Source of the DNA: an uncultured Clostridium sp.
GTDB lineage: Bacteria > Bacillota > Clostridia > Lachnospirales > Lachnospiraceae
Direction: 5' to 3'
Length of the DNA stretch: 32,730 bases
Assembly (NCBI GenBank): GCA_937885015.1
Contig: CALAAS010000010.1
Span: 1 to 32,730 of the forward strand
Both the position numbers and the translations under genes were made by a program. Shown in pieces: positions 1-8,198 of this stretch; position 1 is the stretch's first letter; each line of letters starts with the position of its first letter. The notes under the pieces are model-generated. The model saw only the letters and a list, made by a program, of their open reading frames with translations. It searched no databases and had not been told where the DNA came from.

Positions 1-498
1 CTCGAAATTCCTAACTGCATTACGAGGCCATTATACTTCGGATAAGAAAAAGTATGAAAAGGAAGAGGGCAGAAGCGTGAGAAGAGCTGAAAAATAAGGA
101 AGAAATGAGTGCCGCTGGAAATGGATCTGCGAAATATTCTGCAAAACAGGGCTGGTTTTGCGGATCCTGGAAAGGGGCGATAGAAAAACGCAGATTTGTG
201 ATTCACATCATACAGGCGAGAGAGTGGGATGTCAACGGTGTCTGTTATAATTCTTTTTAGTGTCTGTGCTGCATTTTGGATGTACACGATGCAATCTTAA
301 GATGGTTCAGGGATGGGATATTATTTCTGAACTGGAATAACTTTGGATGCTTTTGTACATGCTGTTCAGGGAAGGTTCGGGTAAGGGAATGTTTGCGCGG
401 GACGGATTGAAATTGTGTTTATTTTCCGGGAAAAGCCAGTTTTATTTATCTTCATAAAAAATTAAATGTTTGGGCATGCGGAATGAGGAGAGGGAAGG
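1..498. other. Gene-free left edge
   Basis: I see no open reading frame with a credible start, ribosome site and protein-like composition in this stretch. It holds a leftward promoter-like element near the edge (30-58) and an isolated extended minus-10 (TGT TATAAT, 243-251) on the plus strand without a recognisable minus-35. It may be the upstream region of a leftward gene outside the window plus the leader of the polysaccharide operon. Confidence 0.5.
30..58 (-). promoter_or_regulatory. Leftward promoter exiting the window
   Basis: Read on the minus strand there is TTCATA (58-53), a 17-base spacer, and a perfect TATAAT (35-30). It would drive a gene beyond base 1. The bases just downstream (16-29) share a motif with the promoter region of the cell-wall-binding protein at 8073-8092. 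Confidence 0.45.
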
Positions 499-527
499 TT
501 GATTTAGCGACGGACAGATGATATACT
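499..527 (+). promoter_or_regulatory. Promoter of the wzy-like/capD-like/wzz-like operon
   Basis: TTGATT (499-504), a 17-base spacer and TATACT (522-527), preceded by TG one base upstream (519-520), form an extended minus-10 promoter. Transcription would start near 534, about 55 bases before the ATG at 590. An in-frame ATG at 518 lies inside this promoter, which argues against using it as the start codon. Confidence 0.6.
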
Positions 528-589
528 GTAAAAGCCTGCTTTTACGGGTTTTGTTTGTATTTTCAGGAAGTAAGAGGAGAGTATGGGAT

Positions 590-2290
590 ATGACGAGTAC
601 TGTACCGAAAAAGGACCCAGAGGGTCTTAAGACAGTGGCGGGAAAAATATATGCGACGATTATTGCGGTATATTTGTGTGTGATTTTTGGAGTATTTCCC
701 TTATATTTTGAGGATTATTATTTTAATATACTGGTAGCCAAGTACCGATTCTACTGGATGGCGACAGCAGCGCTTTTGATTGTCTGCCTGGTGGCGGCAC
801 TGGTGTTCTGGTTTGTAGATCGGAGGGAGTATGGAGGAACACTGGCTAAAGCGTTTTTTGATAAATTTCGGATTGAAAATTTAAAGAAGCAGCCGTTGGT
901 TTATAAGGCGCTGGCGGTGTTCTGGCTGCTGGCAGCCGTTTCCACGGTATTATCGGATTATCTGTATGAGTCGTTCTGGGGGAATGAGGGGCGATTCAGT
1001 GGTCTGTTTCTAATCAGTTTGTATGTGCTCAGTGTTTTTGTGGTTGGCAAGCTGGGACGGATGAAACGGTTGTATTTGGACATATTTTTGTTATCGTCGG
1101 TTCTGGTATGCCTGTTCGGGATTACGGATTACTTCCGCATGGATATTCTGCACTGGAAAACAGGAGTGGAGAGCGATCAGCTGGACAGCTTTACGTCTAC
1201 CATGGGAAATATTAACACCTATACGGCGTTTGTGGCTTTGGCTATGGCAGTGGCCTGCGGCCTGTTTGTGACGGAGGCGAAGTGGTTTCGCCGTATCTGG
1301 TACTATGCGGTAATCCTGATCGCATTTTTTGCCATCGTAACAGGCCAGAGTGACAATGCATATCTGGCGTTGGGAATTCTGTTTGCGGTTCTTCCGCTGG
1401 TTCTGTTTAGAACCTGGAAAGGGATCGCGGATTATGCTCTGTTGGCGGCCTCGTTTATGGAGGTTATTAAAGTGATCGATGTGATCAATATCCAGAAAGC
1501 GGGGCAGGTGATCGGCCTCAGTGGTCTGTTTGACTTCCTTGTGAAGTATGAGCATCTGGAAGTTATTGTTATTGCATTGTGGGGAATTACTGCGGTATTA
1601 TATGGAGTGACCCTGATGGTTTGCCGGAAGGGAGGAAACGGATATACAGGAAAGATGCCGGTGATCTTGTGGTCGGTGTTTCTTGCTGTCTGTACGGTTG
1701 CGGTAGCGTATGTGCTTTATGATGCAAATTTTGGCAGCCATCCGGAGCGGTATGCTCCCATTGCCAGATATGTGGTGTTTAATGATACGTGGGGGACGAA
1801 CCGGGGGTATTGCTGGCGGATCGGCTGGGAGTCTTACATGAAGCAGCCGTTTCTGCATAAACTGTTTGGCTTTGGCCCGGATACCTTCGGTATTCTTACC
1901 TGGGATTTCCGGGAGGAGGCCATAGCAACCCAGGGCGTTTTTTACGAGAGTGCCCACAATGAATATTTACAGTATTTGGTTACCATGGGGCCTTTGGCTT
2001 TGGCAGCATATTTAGTGTTTCTGGCAGATGCGTTCCGGAGGATGCTGCGGGGATGCAGGATGAGCATGAAGAACAGGGCAGAACTCCAGTGGGTGCTGGC
2101 CCCGGCGCTGGCTGTTTTGTGTTATGGAACGCAGGCGATTGTCAATATCAATCTTCCCATTGCCACGCCGCTTATGTGGGCGCTGTTAGCAGTTGGCCTG
2201 GCTGCGGTAAGGCAGGAAAAGGCCGAGAAGGATGAAGCGGATGCCGCTTCCGGGAACGGGGAGAAGACTGTGAATGCGGCGCAGGCCTGA
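590..2290 (+). CDS. O-antigen ligase/polymerase-like membrane protein (Wzy/WaaL family)
   Basis: This 566-residue polytopic membrane protein is a likely polysaccharide polymerase or ligase acting on lipid-linked repeat units at the outer face of the membrane. It has about 12 hydrophobic segments. Family signatures are visible: a GRFSGLF stretch after the early helices, a large loop with NRGYCWRIGWESY followed by FGFGPDTF, and SAHNEYLQYLVTMGPL near the C-terminus, where Wzy_C/WaaL proteins carry the conserved His of the periplasmic-type loop. The C-terminal 25 residues are polar and probably cytosolic. I chose the ATG at 590 because GGAGA lies 9 bases upstream; a start at 518 would sit inside the promoter. 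It is first in an operon with a nucleotide-sugar dehydratase and a Wzz-like protein, which favours polymerase over ligase, but the sequence alone cannot decide. Confidence 0.8.
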   Translation: MTSTVPKKDPEGLKTVAGKIYATIIAVYLCVIFGVFPLYFEDYYFNILVAKYRFYWMATAALLIVCLVAALVFWFVDRREYGGTLAKAFFDKFRIENLKKQPLVYKALAVFWLLAAVSTVLSDYLYESFWGNEGRFSGLFLISLYVLSVFVVGKLGRMKRLYLDIFLLSSVLVCLFGITDYFRMDILHWKTGVESDQLDSFTSTMGNINTYTAFVALAMAVACGLFVTEAKWFRRIWYYAVILIAFFAIVTGQSDNAYLALGILFAVLPLVLFRTWKGIADYALLAASFMEVIKVIDVINIQKAGQVIGLSGLFDFLVKYEHLEVIVIALWGITAVLYGVTLMVCRKGGNGYTGKMPVILWSVFLAVCTVAVAYVLYDANFGSHPERYAPIARYVVFNDTWGTNRGYCWRIGWESYMKQPFLHKLFGFGPDTFGILTWDFREEAIATQGVFYESAHNEYLQYLVTMGPLALAAYLVFLADAFRRMLRGCRMSMKNRAELQWVLAPALAVLCYGTQAIVNINLPIATPLMWALLAVGLAAVRQEKAEKDEADAASGNGEKTVNAAQA

Positions 2291-2345
2291 GACGGCAAAC
2301 ACTGCAGCTGTATAAATACCATAAGAAAGTTACGGGATACAGATT

Positions 2346-4271
2346 ATGTTTGAGAAAATGATGCCAAGAGATAAAAAAATCAGGATGATGATTCTGCTTC
2401 TGGTGGATATCATGGTAATTCAGTTCAGCAGTTTTATGGGACTCTGGATGCGCTTTGATATGCATTTGAATTCGATTCCGGTCAATTATGTGAATGCTGT
2501 GTTGGCATATGCGGCGCTTCATACGTGCATTACCATTTTGATTTTTTATGTGATGAGGCTGTACTCTTCCATGTGGAGTGTGGCGGGGATCCGGGAAGTC
2601 TGCCATATTGTCCTGGCTTGCGGAATGGCTAGCTTGTGCCAGATTGCCGGCATGACTATGCTTCAGCTGACGGTGCCCAGAAGTTATTTTGCCATTAGCT
2701 TTATTATTTTGACAGGCTGTGAAGGTGTGGTGCGTCTTTCTTACCGCATTTACAGAGCGCTGTTTCGGCGCTATGGAGGCGGGGAGGACAGCCGGGTTCT
2801 GATTGTGGGAGCTGGGACTTCAGGCTCGGTTATCCTGAAGGAGATGGAGACCAGTGAACTGGCCCATGGAAAGGTTGTCTGTTTTGCCGATGATGACAAG
2901 AATAAGATCGGCAAGTTCCTGAATGGAGTCCCCATTGCCGGAAATCGCTATGATATCCCGCAGCTGGTGGAAAAATACCGAGTGGATCGGATTTATGTGG
3001 CAGTGCCGTCTGCTCCTGCTCAGGAGGTCAAAAAGATTCTGGAAATCTGCCGGGAGACGGATTGTCAGCTGAAGATCCTGCCTGGCATTTATCAGCTTTT
3101 AAATGGGGAGGTCAGCGTTTCGAAGCTGCGGGAGGTGCAGATTGAGGATCTGCTGGGCCGCGACCCGATACGGGTCAACCTGGACGAGATTATGGGGTAT
3201 GTCAGCAATAAGGTGATTTTAGTCACAGGCGGAGGCGGTTCCATTGGCAGTGAACTTTGCAGGCAGATCGCCAGCCATAATCCGAAAAAATTGATTATTC
3301 TTGATATTTATGAAAATAATGCCTATGAAATCCAGCAGGAACTGAAGCGAGGTTATCCGGAGCTGGATCTGGAGGTTTTGATTGGTTCGGTACGGAATAC
3401 GCATCGGATTAACAGTATTTTTGAGCATTACCGGCCTCAGATTGTGTATCATGCGGCGGCGCATAAACACGTTCCGCTGATGGAGGACAGTCCCAATGAG
3501 GCTATAAAAAATAATGTGTTCGGTACATATAAGACTGCAAAGGCGGCCAGCCGCTATGGGGCGGAGCGGTTTGTTTTGATTTCCACAGATAAGGCGGTCA
3601 ACCCCACGAATATCATGGGCGCGTCGAAGCGGATGTGTGAGATGGTAGTGCAGATGCTGAATCGGGAGTCGGAAACGGATTTTGTGGCAGTGCGGTTTGG
3701 AAACGTGCTGGGCAGCAACGGCTCTGTTATCCCGCTGTTTAAGCGCCAGATCGCGGAGGGCGGACCGGTTACGGTTACCCATCCGGATATTATTCGCTAT
3801 TTTATGACGATTCCTGAGGCGGTTTCCCTGGTTCTGCAGGCAGGCGCTTATGCGAAAGGCGGGGAGATTTTTGTCTTGGATATGGGAGAGCCAGTTCGGA
3901 TTTTGGATTTGGCAAAAAATCTGATCCGTCTTTCCGGCTATACGCCGGGGGAAGATATTATGATTGAATTTACTGGTCTGCGCCCTGGGGAAAAGCTGTA
4001 TGAGGAACTTTTGATGGATGAAGAGGGGTTGCAGGATACGCCGAACCGGCTGATCCATATTGGTAAACCCATTGATTTTGACGAGGAATTATTCCGTCAT
4101 CAGCTGGATGAACTTTATGAAGAAGCGAATCGGGACGAGATGGGCATTAAGGCAGCAGTACAGCGGATCGTGACCACCTACCGGCCTAAATCGGACGGAA
4201 CTGTGAATGAACGGAGAGATAAAAACTTCGGGATAAAAGAAAGCGGAAAGACAGAAGTTGACAGACGATGA
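2346..4271 (+). CDS. Membrane-bound nucleotide-sugar 4,6-dehydratase (CapD/PglF/WbpM type)
   Basis: The 641-residue protein has four N-terminal membrane helices (about 10-125), a CoA-binding-like Rossmann domain beginning near VLIVGAGTSG, and a C-terminal short-chain dehydrogenase/reductase domain beginning with VTGGGGSIGSE at about residue 290. The active site has the pattern of inverting or retaining 4,6-dehydratases that lack the usual Tyr: T414-D415-K416 and M424xxxK428, equal in spacing to PglF. It probably converts UDP-GlcNAc to a UDP-4-keto-6-deoxy sugar, the first step to sugars such as bacillosamine, QuiNAc or FucNAc. It follows the Wzy-like gene by 55 bases and precedes the Wzz-like gene by 27, so it belongs to the same transcript. 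Its ribosome site is weak. The dehydratase assignment is strong; the exact substrate and stereochemistry are inference. Confidence 0.9.
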   Translation: MFEKMMPRDKKIRMMILLLVDIMVIQFSSFMGLWMRFDMHLNSIPVNYVNAVLAYAALHTCITILIFYVMRLYSSMWSVAGIREVCHIVLACGMASLCQIAGMTMLQLTVPRSYFAISFIILTGCEGVVRLSYRIYRALFRRYGGGEDSRVLIVGAGTSGSVILKEMETSELAHGKVVCFADDDKNKIGKFLNGVPIAGNRYDIPQLVEKYRVDRIYVAVPSAPAQEVKKILEICRETDCQLKILPGIYQLLNGEVSVSKLREVQIEDLLGRDPIRVNLDEIMGYVSNKVILVTGGGGSIGSELCRQIASHNPKKLIILDIYENNAYEIQQELKRGYPELDLEVLIGSVRNTHRINSIFEHYRPQIVYHAAAHKHVPLMEDSPNEAIKNNVFGTYKTAKAASRYGAERFVLISTDKAVNPTNIMGASKRMCEMVVQMLNRESETDFVAVRFGNVLGSNGSVIPLFKRQIAEGGPVTVTHPDIIRYFMTIPEAVSLVLQAGAYAKGGEIFVLDMGEPVRILDLAKNLIRLSGYTPGEDIMIEFTGLRPGEKLYEELLMDEEGLQDTPNRLIHIGKPIDFDEELFRHQLDELYEEANRDEMGIKAAVQRIVTTYRPKSDGTVNERRDKNFGIKESGKTEVDRR

Positions 4272-4298
4272 CAGAATAAGATGGGAGGATAGGCATTT

Positions 4299-5684
4299 AT
4301 GAACCAGAACAATAACTATGAACAGGAGATTGACCTGAAGGATCTGATGTTTGCAGTACTTCGGAAATGGCGCCTGATTTTAGCGGCAGCCATTCTGTTT
4401 GCCGTACTTCTGGGCGGATTTAAGGTGGTAAAAGGGTTTGGCCAGATGCGGGATGAGGCGTATGTGGCGGAGAATCAAAAGGCCTATGCGGAGAGCATGG
4501 AGCAGTACGAAATGACAAAAGGGCGGTTGGAAAAGGAGATTGAGAATATTGAGACGAATATCCAGGATCAGCAGAATTACCGGGAAAATTCCATTCTCAT
4601 GAATATCAACCCCTACGATGTGTATGTGGAGACGGTTAGCTACTATGTTGGAACGGATTATGTGATTTTGCCGGGGATGTCTTATCAGAACCCGGATACG
4701 TCAGCCAGCATTCTGAAAGGTTATATGAACATTGCTCAGAATGGGGAGATGTACAATTACGTGCTGGGCAAGATGAAAGATTCCATGAATCTCCGGTACC
4801 TGAAGGAATTGGTAACGATTGAAGTGGATTACGATAACTGTATGCTGGATATCCGGGTAATCGGCGATACAAAAGAGCGGGCTTCTGAGGTAATGTCCTA
4901 TATTCGGGAAAGCATTGAGAACTCCGGAGAAAAAATGACGGAAGCCATTGGAATGCATTCCATCAATGTGGTGGACGAGTCCAGTTTTGTATCTGTAGAT
5001 TTGGAGCTGGATAAGAAACAAAAGGAATTTTCTGTGACCATGGATCAGCTGGATACCAGCCTGACGGAAAAAACAGAAGAGCTGAAGGGTTTGGAGGAGC
5101 CGGCCAATACGCTGATGAACAGCGCCAGTGTGATGAAGAGCGGTGTGAAATACGCCATTCTGGGCGGAGTCCTTGGGGCATTTCTGGTGGTGTTCTTTGT
5201 ATGTGTGGCCTTTTTGATGAGCGACAGGCTGGTTAGCGCCAGAGAATTGAAGCGCCGTTATGGCGTGCCGGTTCTGGGGGTATTTAACCGCCAGGAGAGG
5301 GGCGCTTTTGCCTTTGTGGATCGTTTTATCAATCGTCTGGAGAGCGGAAGAGACCGGGAGATGGAGGACAGCCAGCTGTTTGAGGTTGCAGCGGCCAATG
5401 CAGAGAACCATATGGGGAATGTGCGGGAAGTCCTTCTGGTTGGAACGGTAGACGAGGCGCTTTTAGAGATGGTCCGGGATGGATTGGCCGTCAATATGCC
5501 GGGTGTTTCCCTGGCGATTGGAGGAGATCTGGGACGCAGCGCCGGCGCGATCCGCAAAGTGCCTGGATGTGACGGAGTGATTTTGGTGGAGAAGCGGAAT
5601 ATTTCCGGATTTGCTGCCATCGAACAGGAATTGGATGTGGTAAGGAGCTTGGAAAAGCCGGTAATTGGCTGTATGATTCTGTAA
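4299..5684 (+). CDS. Wzz-like chain-length regulator with decayed kinase-like tail
   Basis: This 461-residue protein has the layout of polysaccharide co-polymerases. A short cytosolic start is followed by membrane helix 1 (about 27-45), a long extracytoplasmic region with coiled-coil stretches (near 60-100 and 235-270), membrane helix 2 (about 283-307) and a cytosolic domain. In Firmicutes, Wzz-like proteins control polymer length and activate a BY-type tyrosine kinase. The last 90 residues resemble that kinase fold: VREVLLVGT at 375-383, where a Walker A loop would follow, and DGVILVEKRN at 425-434 followed by LEKPVIGCMIL, like the distal strands of BY-kinases. No GK[ST] P-loop and no Tyr-rich tail are present, so catalytic activity is unlikely. 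The start has GGGAGG about 12 bases upstream. Confidence 0.8.
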   Translation: MNQNNNYEQEIDLKDLMFAVLRKWRLILAAAILFAVLLGGFKVVKGFGQMRDEAYVAENQKAYAESMEQYEMTKGRLEKEIENIETNIQDQQNYRENSILMNINPYDVYVETVSYYVGTDYVILPGMSYQNPDTSASILKGYMNIAQNGEMYNYVLGKMKDSMNLRYLKELVTIEVDYDNCMLDIRVIGDTKERASEVMSYIRESIENSGEKMTEAIGMHSINVVDESSFVSVDLELDKKQKEFSVTMDQLDTSLTEKTEELKGLEEPANTLMNSASVMKSGVKYAILGGVLGAFLVVFFVCVAFLMSDRLVSARELKRRYGVPVLGVFNRQERGAFAFVDRFINRLESGRDREMEDSQLFEVAAANAENHMGNVREVLLVGTVDEALLEMVRDGLAVNMPGVSLAIGGDLGRSAGAIRKVPGCDGVILVEKRNISGFAAIEQELDVVRSLEKPVIGCMIL

Positions 5685-5787
5685 TGGTAGAATGCTGTCG
5701 AAACTTGCGATCAAAACCTCTTCCTTTTTTCGCTAAAAGCGCGTATAAATAAAAGTAGAAATTTTTTGCTAAAAAGGAGGATGGGCA

Positions 5788-5952
5788 ATGGATGAGGCTA
5801 AGCGTGTCGCTTTGCTCGAGGAGGAGAATGCAAAACTCAGAGAAGAGGTAGAAGTTCTGTTCCAGACAGTAATGCAGCTGCGAAGCAGTATGAATCTGTT
5901 GATCGGCCGATATGTAGTGACATCAGACGGCCAGGAGCGTCAGGCCATGTAG
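5788..5952 (+). CDS. Small 54-residue coiled-coil protein
   Basis: A 54-codon frame begins with ATG after a near-perfect AAAGGAGG (5773-5780) at 7-base spacing and ends at TAG 5950-5952. The predicted protein starts MDEAKRVALLEEENAKLREE and has Leu, Val or Met at heptad positions, then MNLLIGRYVV and a polar end. This is a short leucine-zipper-like coiled coil without a signal peptide or membrane segment. The strong ribosome site and the terminator just downstream support a real gene. It sits 103 bases after the Wzz-like gene and may be a small partner or scaffold. I do not recognise a named family, and function cannot be assigned. Confidence 0.7.
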   Translation: MDEAKRVALLEEENAKLREEVEVLFQTVMQLRSSMNLLIGRYVVTSDGQERQAM

Positions 5953-5990
5953 CAGCGGACAGGCCATTTGGGGACTGCATTCTGGAAATG

Positions 5991-6054
5991 AAAAAGAAGC
6001 GTTTCGAAGGAATCGGAATGAAATAACTCGGATTCCTTCGGAATGCTTCTTTTT
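5991..6054. terminator. Bidirectional intrinsic terminator
   Basis: An interrupted inverted repeat pairs AAAAAGAAGC (5991-6000) with GCTTCTTTTT (6045-6054), and GAAGGAATC (6006-6014) with GATTCCTTC (6031-6039). A T-run ends the stem on each strand, so it can terminate the rightward polysaccharide operon and the leftward zinc-ribbon gene that converges on it. Confidence 0.75.
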
Positions 6055-6074
6055 GTGTGCCTGGGGCAGTTGTT

Positions 6075-6524
6075 TTAATTGTTGTGAAGCCGATGGGTAA
6101 GTTCCCAGATCATGTCATGCATCCATGAAACAGTGTGCTCCAGTTCCGTATTTTTCTGGCGCAGCCTGGAAATTTCCTCGGCCATAGCATTTTCCCTTGC
6201 TGTTTTTTCCGCGATGCCTGCAGCGGGAGAGGTCTCCCTGGCTACTCTCCGGTTGGCTAGAAGAATAGCGGCATCTGTCTGTTCTGCGTCCGCTTTCGCC
6301 GCGGCGCTGTCCAGGCCGGTCAGAGTACTGAGCGGATTGCTTTCTGTCAGCTGTCTGGATATGAGCCGGCGCCGGGTGGCATGATCCAGATCCATGAACT
6401 GCTGGTAGCTGATGGGCAGAACAGCCATAGGAACGGAGCAGATAGGGCATACGGCATTTCCGGAAAGCTGGAAAAAGCCGTAATGGCCGCATTTTGGACA
6501 ATAATAAACAGTTAGTTCACGCAT
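6075..6524 (-). CDS. Zinc-ribbon and coiled-coil hypothetical protein
   Basis: The 149-residue cytosolic protein begins with a small zinc ribbon, CPKC at residues 9-12 and CPIC at 26-29. An Arg-rich middle follows (DHATRRRLISRQL), then an Ala-rich stretch and a C-terminal coiled coil (about 110-149, AEEISRLRQKNTELEH). The start codon has AGGAG 8 bases upstream. No enzymatic motif is visible. Similar architecture is seen in small adaptor or regulatory proteins, but I do not recognise this one. It lies between two intrinsic terminators and is therefore probably transcribed alone. Confidence 0.7.
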   Translation of the reverse strand: MRELTVYYCPKCGHYGFFQLSGNAVCPICSVPMAVLPISYQQFMDLDHATRRRLISRQLTESNPLSTLTGLDSAAAKADAEQTDAAILLANRRVARETSPAAGIAEKTARENAMAEEISRLRQKNTELEHTVSWMHDMIWELTHRLHNN

Positions 6525-6600
6525 AGATTCATCTCCTGTTCAGGTGTTTTCTCCATTTTATAAACGTATAAGGATGGGAAAATGTGACCATTTTTTGATA

Positions 6601-6640
6601 AAAAATACCGCGGTTCCGACAGGCGGCCTACGGTATTTTT
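6601..6640 (-). terminator. Intrinsic terminator of the cell-wall-binding protein gene
   Basis: AAAAATACCG (6601-6610) and CGGTATTTTT (6631-6640) are perfect 10-base inverted arms around a 20-base GC-rich centre. On the minus strand the stem ends in a T-run about 20 bases after the stop codon at 6660. Confidence 0.75.
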
Positions 6641-6659
6641 GAACGGATGCAATATTATA

Positions 6660-8021
6660 TTACTGGATGATTCCAGAACTGTCAACTGTCCAGACGGTAT
6701 CATTGGTGTCTTTAATATCTTTAAATCCTTTTCCCAGTTCCGGGCGGGAAGAAGAGGTGGAGGAAGCGCTGGCTTTCTGGATGGCGCCGCTGGTGTTTAC
6801 GAGATACTGTCTTTCTCCGACGGCGACTGGTTCATATCGCAGTTCCGGATCGGCTTTCTTTAAAAGTCCGTTTACGTAAACCTGGCCGTCCCGTTCGCCG
6901 TGATATCCCTGCCCTTTCTTAGAACCTTTGGTGTGGAAGTACCAGGTCTGATTTTCCTCCAGATCCTCATTGTAAATGGTCTGCTTTCCGGTTTTCATGA
7001 CGCCGTCATCCCCAAAATAGTAGACGGTCTCCGACTGATCTTTCCCGGCCAGCGTCTGCAGGCCGGTCTGCATTTCTCCCTTTTCGTTGAAACAGTAGCG
7101 CTGGGAGTTAATGGTGAAGATTTCGAGTCCCTGATCGGCATGAAATGCTTCGCCGTTTTTAAAATAGAAGGAGTACTCTTCGTCGTCTTCGCTGATGCCG
7201 GGAGCGCCAGTGGTGGTCAGCCAGCCGGAAACCCGGCGTCCGGATTCCTCATCATAGTAACGGTAGTGCTCAATGGAGGTGGCGATGGCGTCGGATGACG
7301 TAGCTGCTTCGCCTTCCGGGAGAAAACCGGCTTCTTTGATGTTGACCCATCCGGTCTGCATCTGCCCATCCAGGAACGTGTAGTAGGCGCCGTCAATTTT
7401 GCGGTCCATCTGGTTTACAACCATGCGCCCGTCGCTGTCAAAGTAGCACCAGATATCCTCATCGTCTGTATCCTGCGTCATGGTTTCCAGGAGAATCCAG
7501 CCGGTTTTCCGGGCGCCGTCGTGTTCTCCGCCCAGATAGTAGGTGTGGCCATCCAGTTCCAGAAGTCCGGTCATCATGATGCCGTCTTCATCGAAGTAAT
7601 AGGTTTTTCCGTTAATGGCCATCCATCTGGATGTTACGATTTTTCCGTCTTTTCCAAAATAAAGCCAGTTGCCGGCATCAGGGGAGTCGGGACTGTCCCA
7701 GGTTTGTTCATCATCTGCGGATACCCACTGGTTTTTCACCATGCGTCCCTGATCATTTACATAATATTCGTCAATTCTCTGATTTACGGCAATCTCACCG
7801 TCTTCGTCCAGATAATACCAGTCGCTGTCTCGTTTTTTCCAGGTATTGGATTCCAGATAACCGTCCTCATCGTAGAACCGCCATGTGCCGTCCTCCTCCA
7901 CCCAGCCGTTTCCGGCTGCCAGAGCCGTGTGGACTCCCTGAAAACCCGTTGCCATTGGTGCAGCTGCTGCCATCACGGCGGCAGCGGATAATACAGCCAT
8001 CAATTTTGTCTGCTTCTGCAT
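6660..8021 (-). CDS. Secreted cell-wall-binding repeat protein
   Basis: This 453-residue exported protein has an N-terminal signal peptide (basic start, hydrophobic Ala-rich core, cleavage near HTALA-A at about residue 35). Nearly all of the mature part consists of roughly a dozen repeats of the choline/glucan-binding type. These are aromatic-rich units with patterns such as WYYLDEDGEI, WLYFGKDGKI, TYYFDEDGIMMTG and VYYFGDDGVMKTG. Such repeats bind teichoic acids or wall glycans in clostridia and streptococci. No amidase, lysozyme, peptidase or sortase motif is visible, so it looks like a binding or structural protein. It is strongly acidic and carries a short Ser-rich linker before the last repeat. 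The ribosome site AAGGAGAG lies just upstream of ATG 8021. It has its own promoter-like sequence and terminator, consistent with a single-gene transcript. Confidence 0.85.
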   Translation of the reverse strand: MQKQTKLMAVLSAAAVMAAAAPMATGFQGVHTALAAGNGWVEEDGTWRFYDEDGYLESNTWKKRDSDWYYLDEDGEIAVNQRIDEYYVNDQGRMVKNQWVSADDEQTWDSPDSPDAGNWLYFGKDGKIVTSRWMAINGKTYYFDEDGIMMTGLLELDGHTYYLGGEHDGARKTGWILLETMTQDTDDEDIWCYFDSDGRMVVNQMDRKIDGAYYTFLDGQMQTGWVNIKEAGFLPEGEAATSSDAIATSIEHYRYYDEESGRRVSGWLTTTGAPGISEDDEEYSFYFKNGEAFHADQGLEIFTINSQRYCFNEKGEMQTGLQTLAGKDQSETVYYFGDDGVMKTGKQTIYNEDLEENQTWYFHTKGSKKGQGYHGERDGQVYVNGLLKKADPELRYEPVAVGERQYLVNTSGAIQKASASSTSSSRPELGKGFKDIKDTNDTVWTVDSSGIIQ

Positions 8022-8086
8022 GCTTTAATCTCTCCTTTTTCTTTTCTCAGTGCCTGGCCGAAAATCCATCGTTGCATTACGCGGTT

Positions 8087-8115
8087 ATTATAGCGAATCG
8101 TGGCGAGAAAAGATA
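8087..8115 (-). promoter_or_regulatory. Promoter region of the cell-wall-binding protein gene
   Basis: On the minus strand there is a perfect TATAAT (8092-8087) about 66 bases before ATG 8021. The minus-35 at 17-base spacing (TATCTT, 8115-8110) is poor, so an activator may be needed. The downstream 14 bases share a motif with the left-edge promoter. Confidence 0.4.
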
Positions 8116-8157
8116 GTGAGGGTTGCTGGAAGCAGTGGAAGAGTTTTGCAGTGAGCC

Positions 8158-8178
8158 AGGCCGCAGCCGGTGCGGCCT
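8158..8178 (-). terminator. GC-rich hairpin after the aldolase gene
   Basis: AGGCCGCA (8158-8165) and TGCGGCCT (8171-8178) form a perfect 8-base stem with a 5-base loop, 21 bases past the aldolase stop. No T-run follows on the minus strand, so it is a 3-prime end stem or weak terminator rather than a textbook one. Confidence 0.4.
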
Positions 8179-8198
8179 GATATCTTGCTTCTTTCTCG

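Noticed and set aside
518..589. Upstream ATG adding 24 residues to the O-antigen ligase-like protein
   Set aside because: The ATG lies at the minus-10 box and lacks a ribosome site, whereas ATG 590 has GGAGA at good spacing.
3219..4058. Minus-strand open frame opposite the dehydratase
   Set aside because: Antisense to the catalytic SDR domain and without protein-like composition.
6660..8021. DNA-level tandem repeat or CRISPR-like array in the repeat protein gene
   Set aside because: The repetition is at protein level with varied unit length and DNA sequence; no identical repeats with unique spacers are present.
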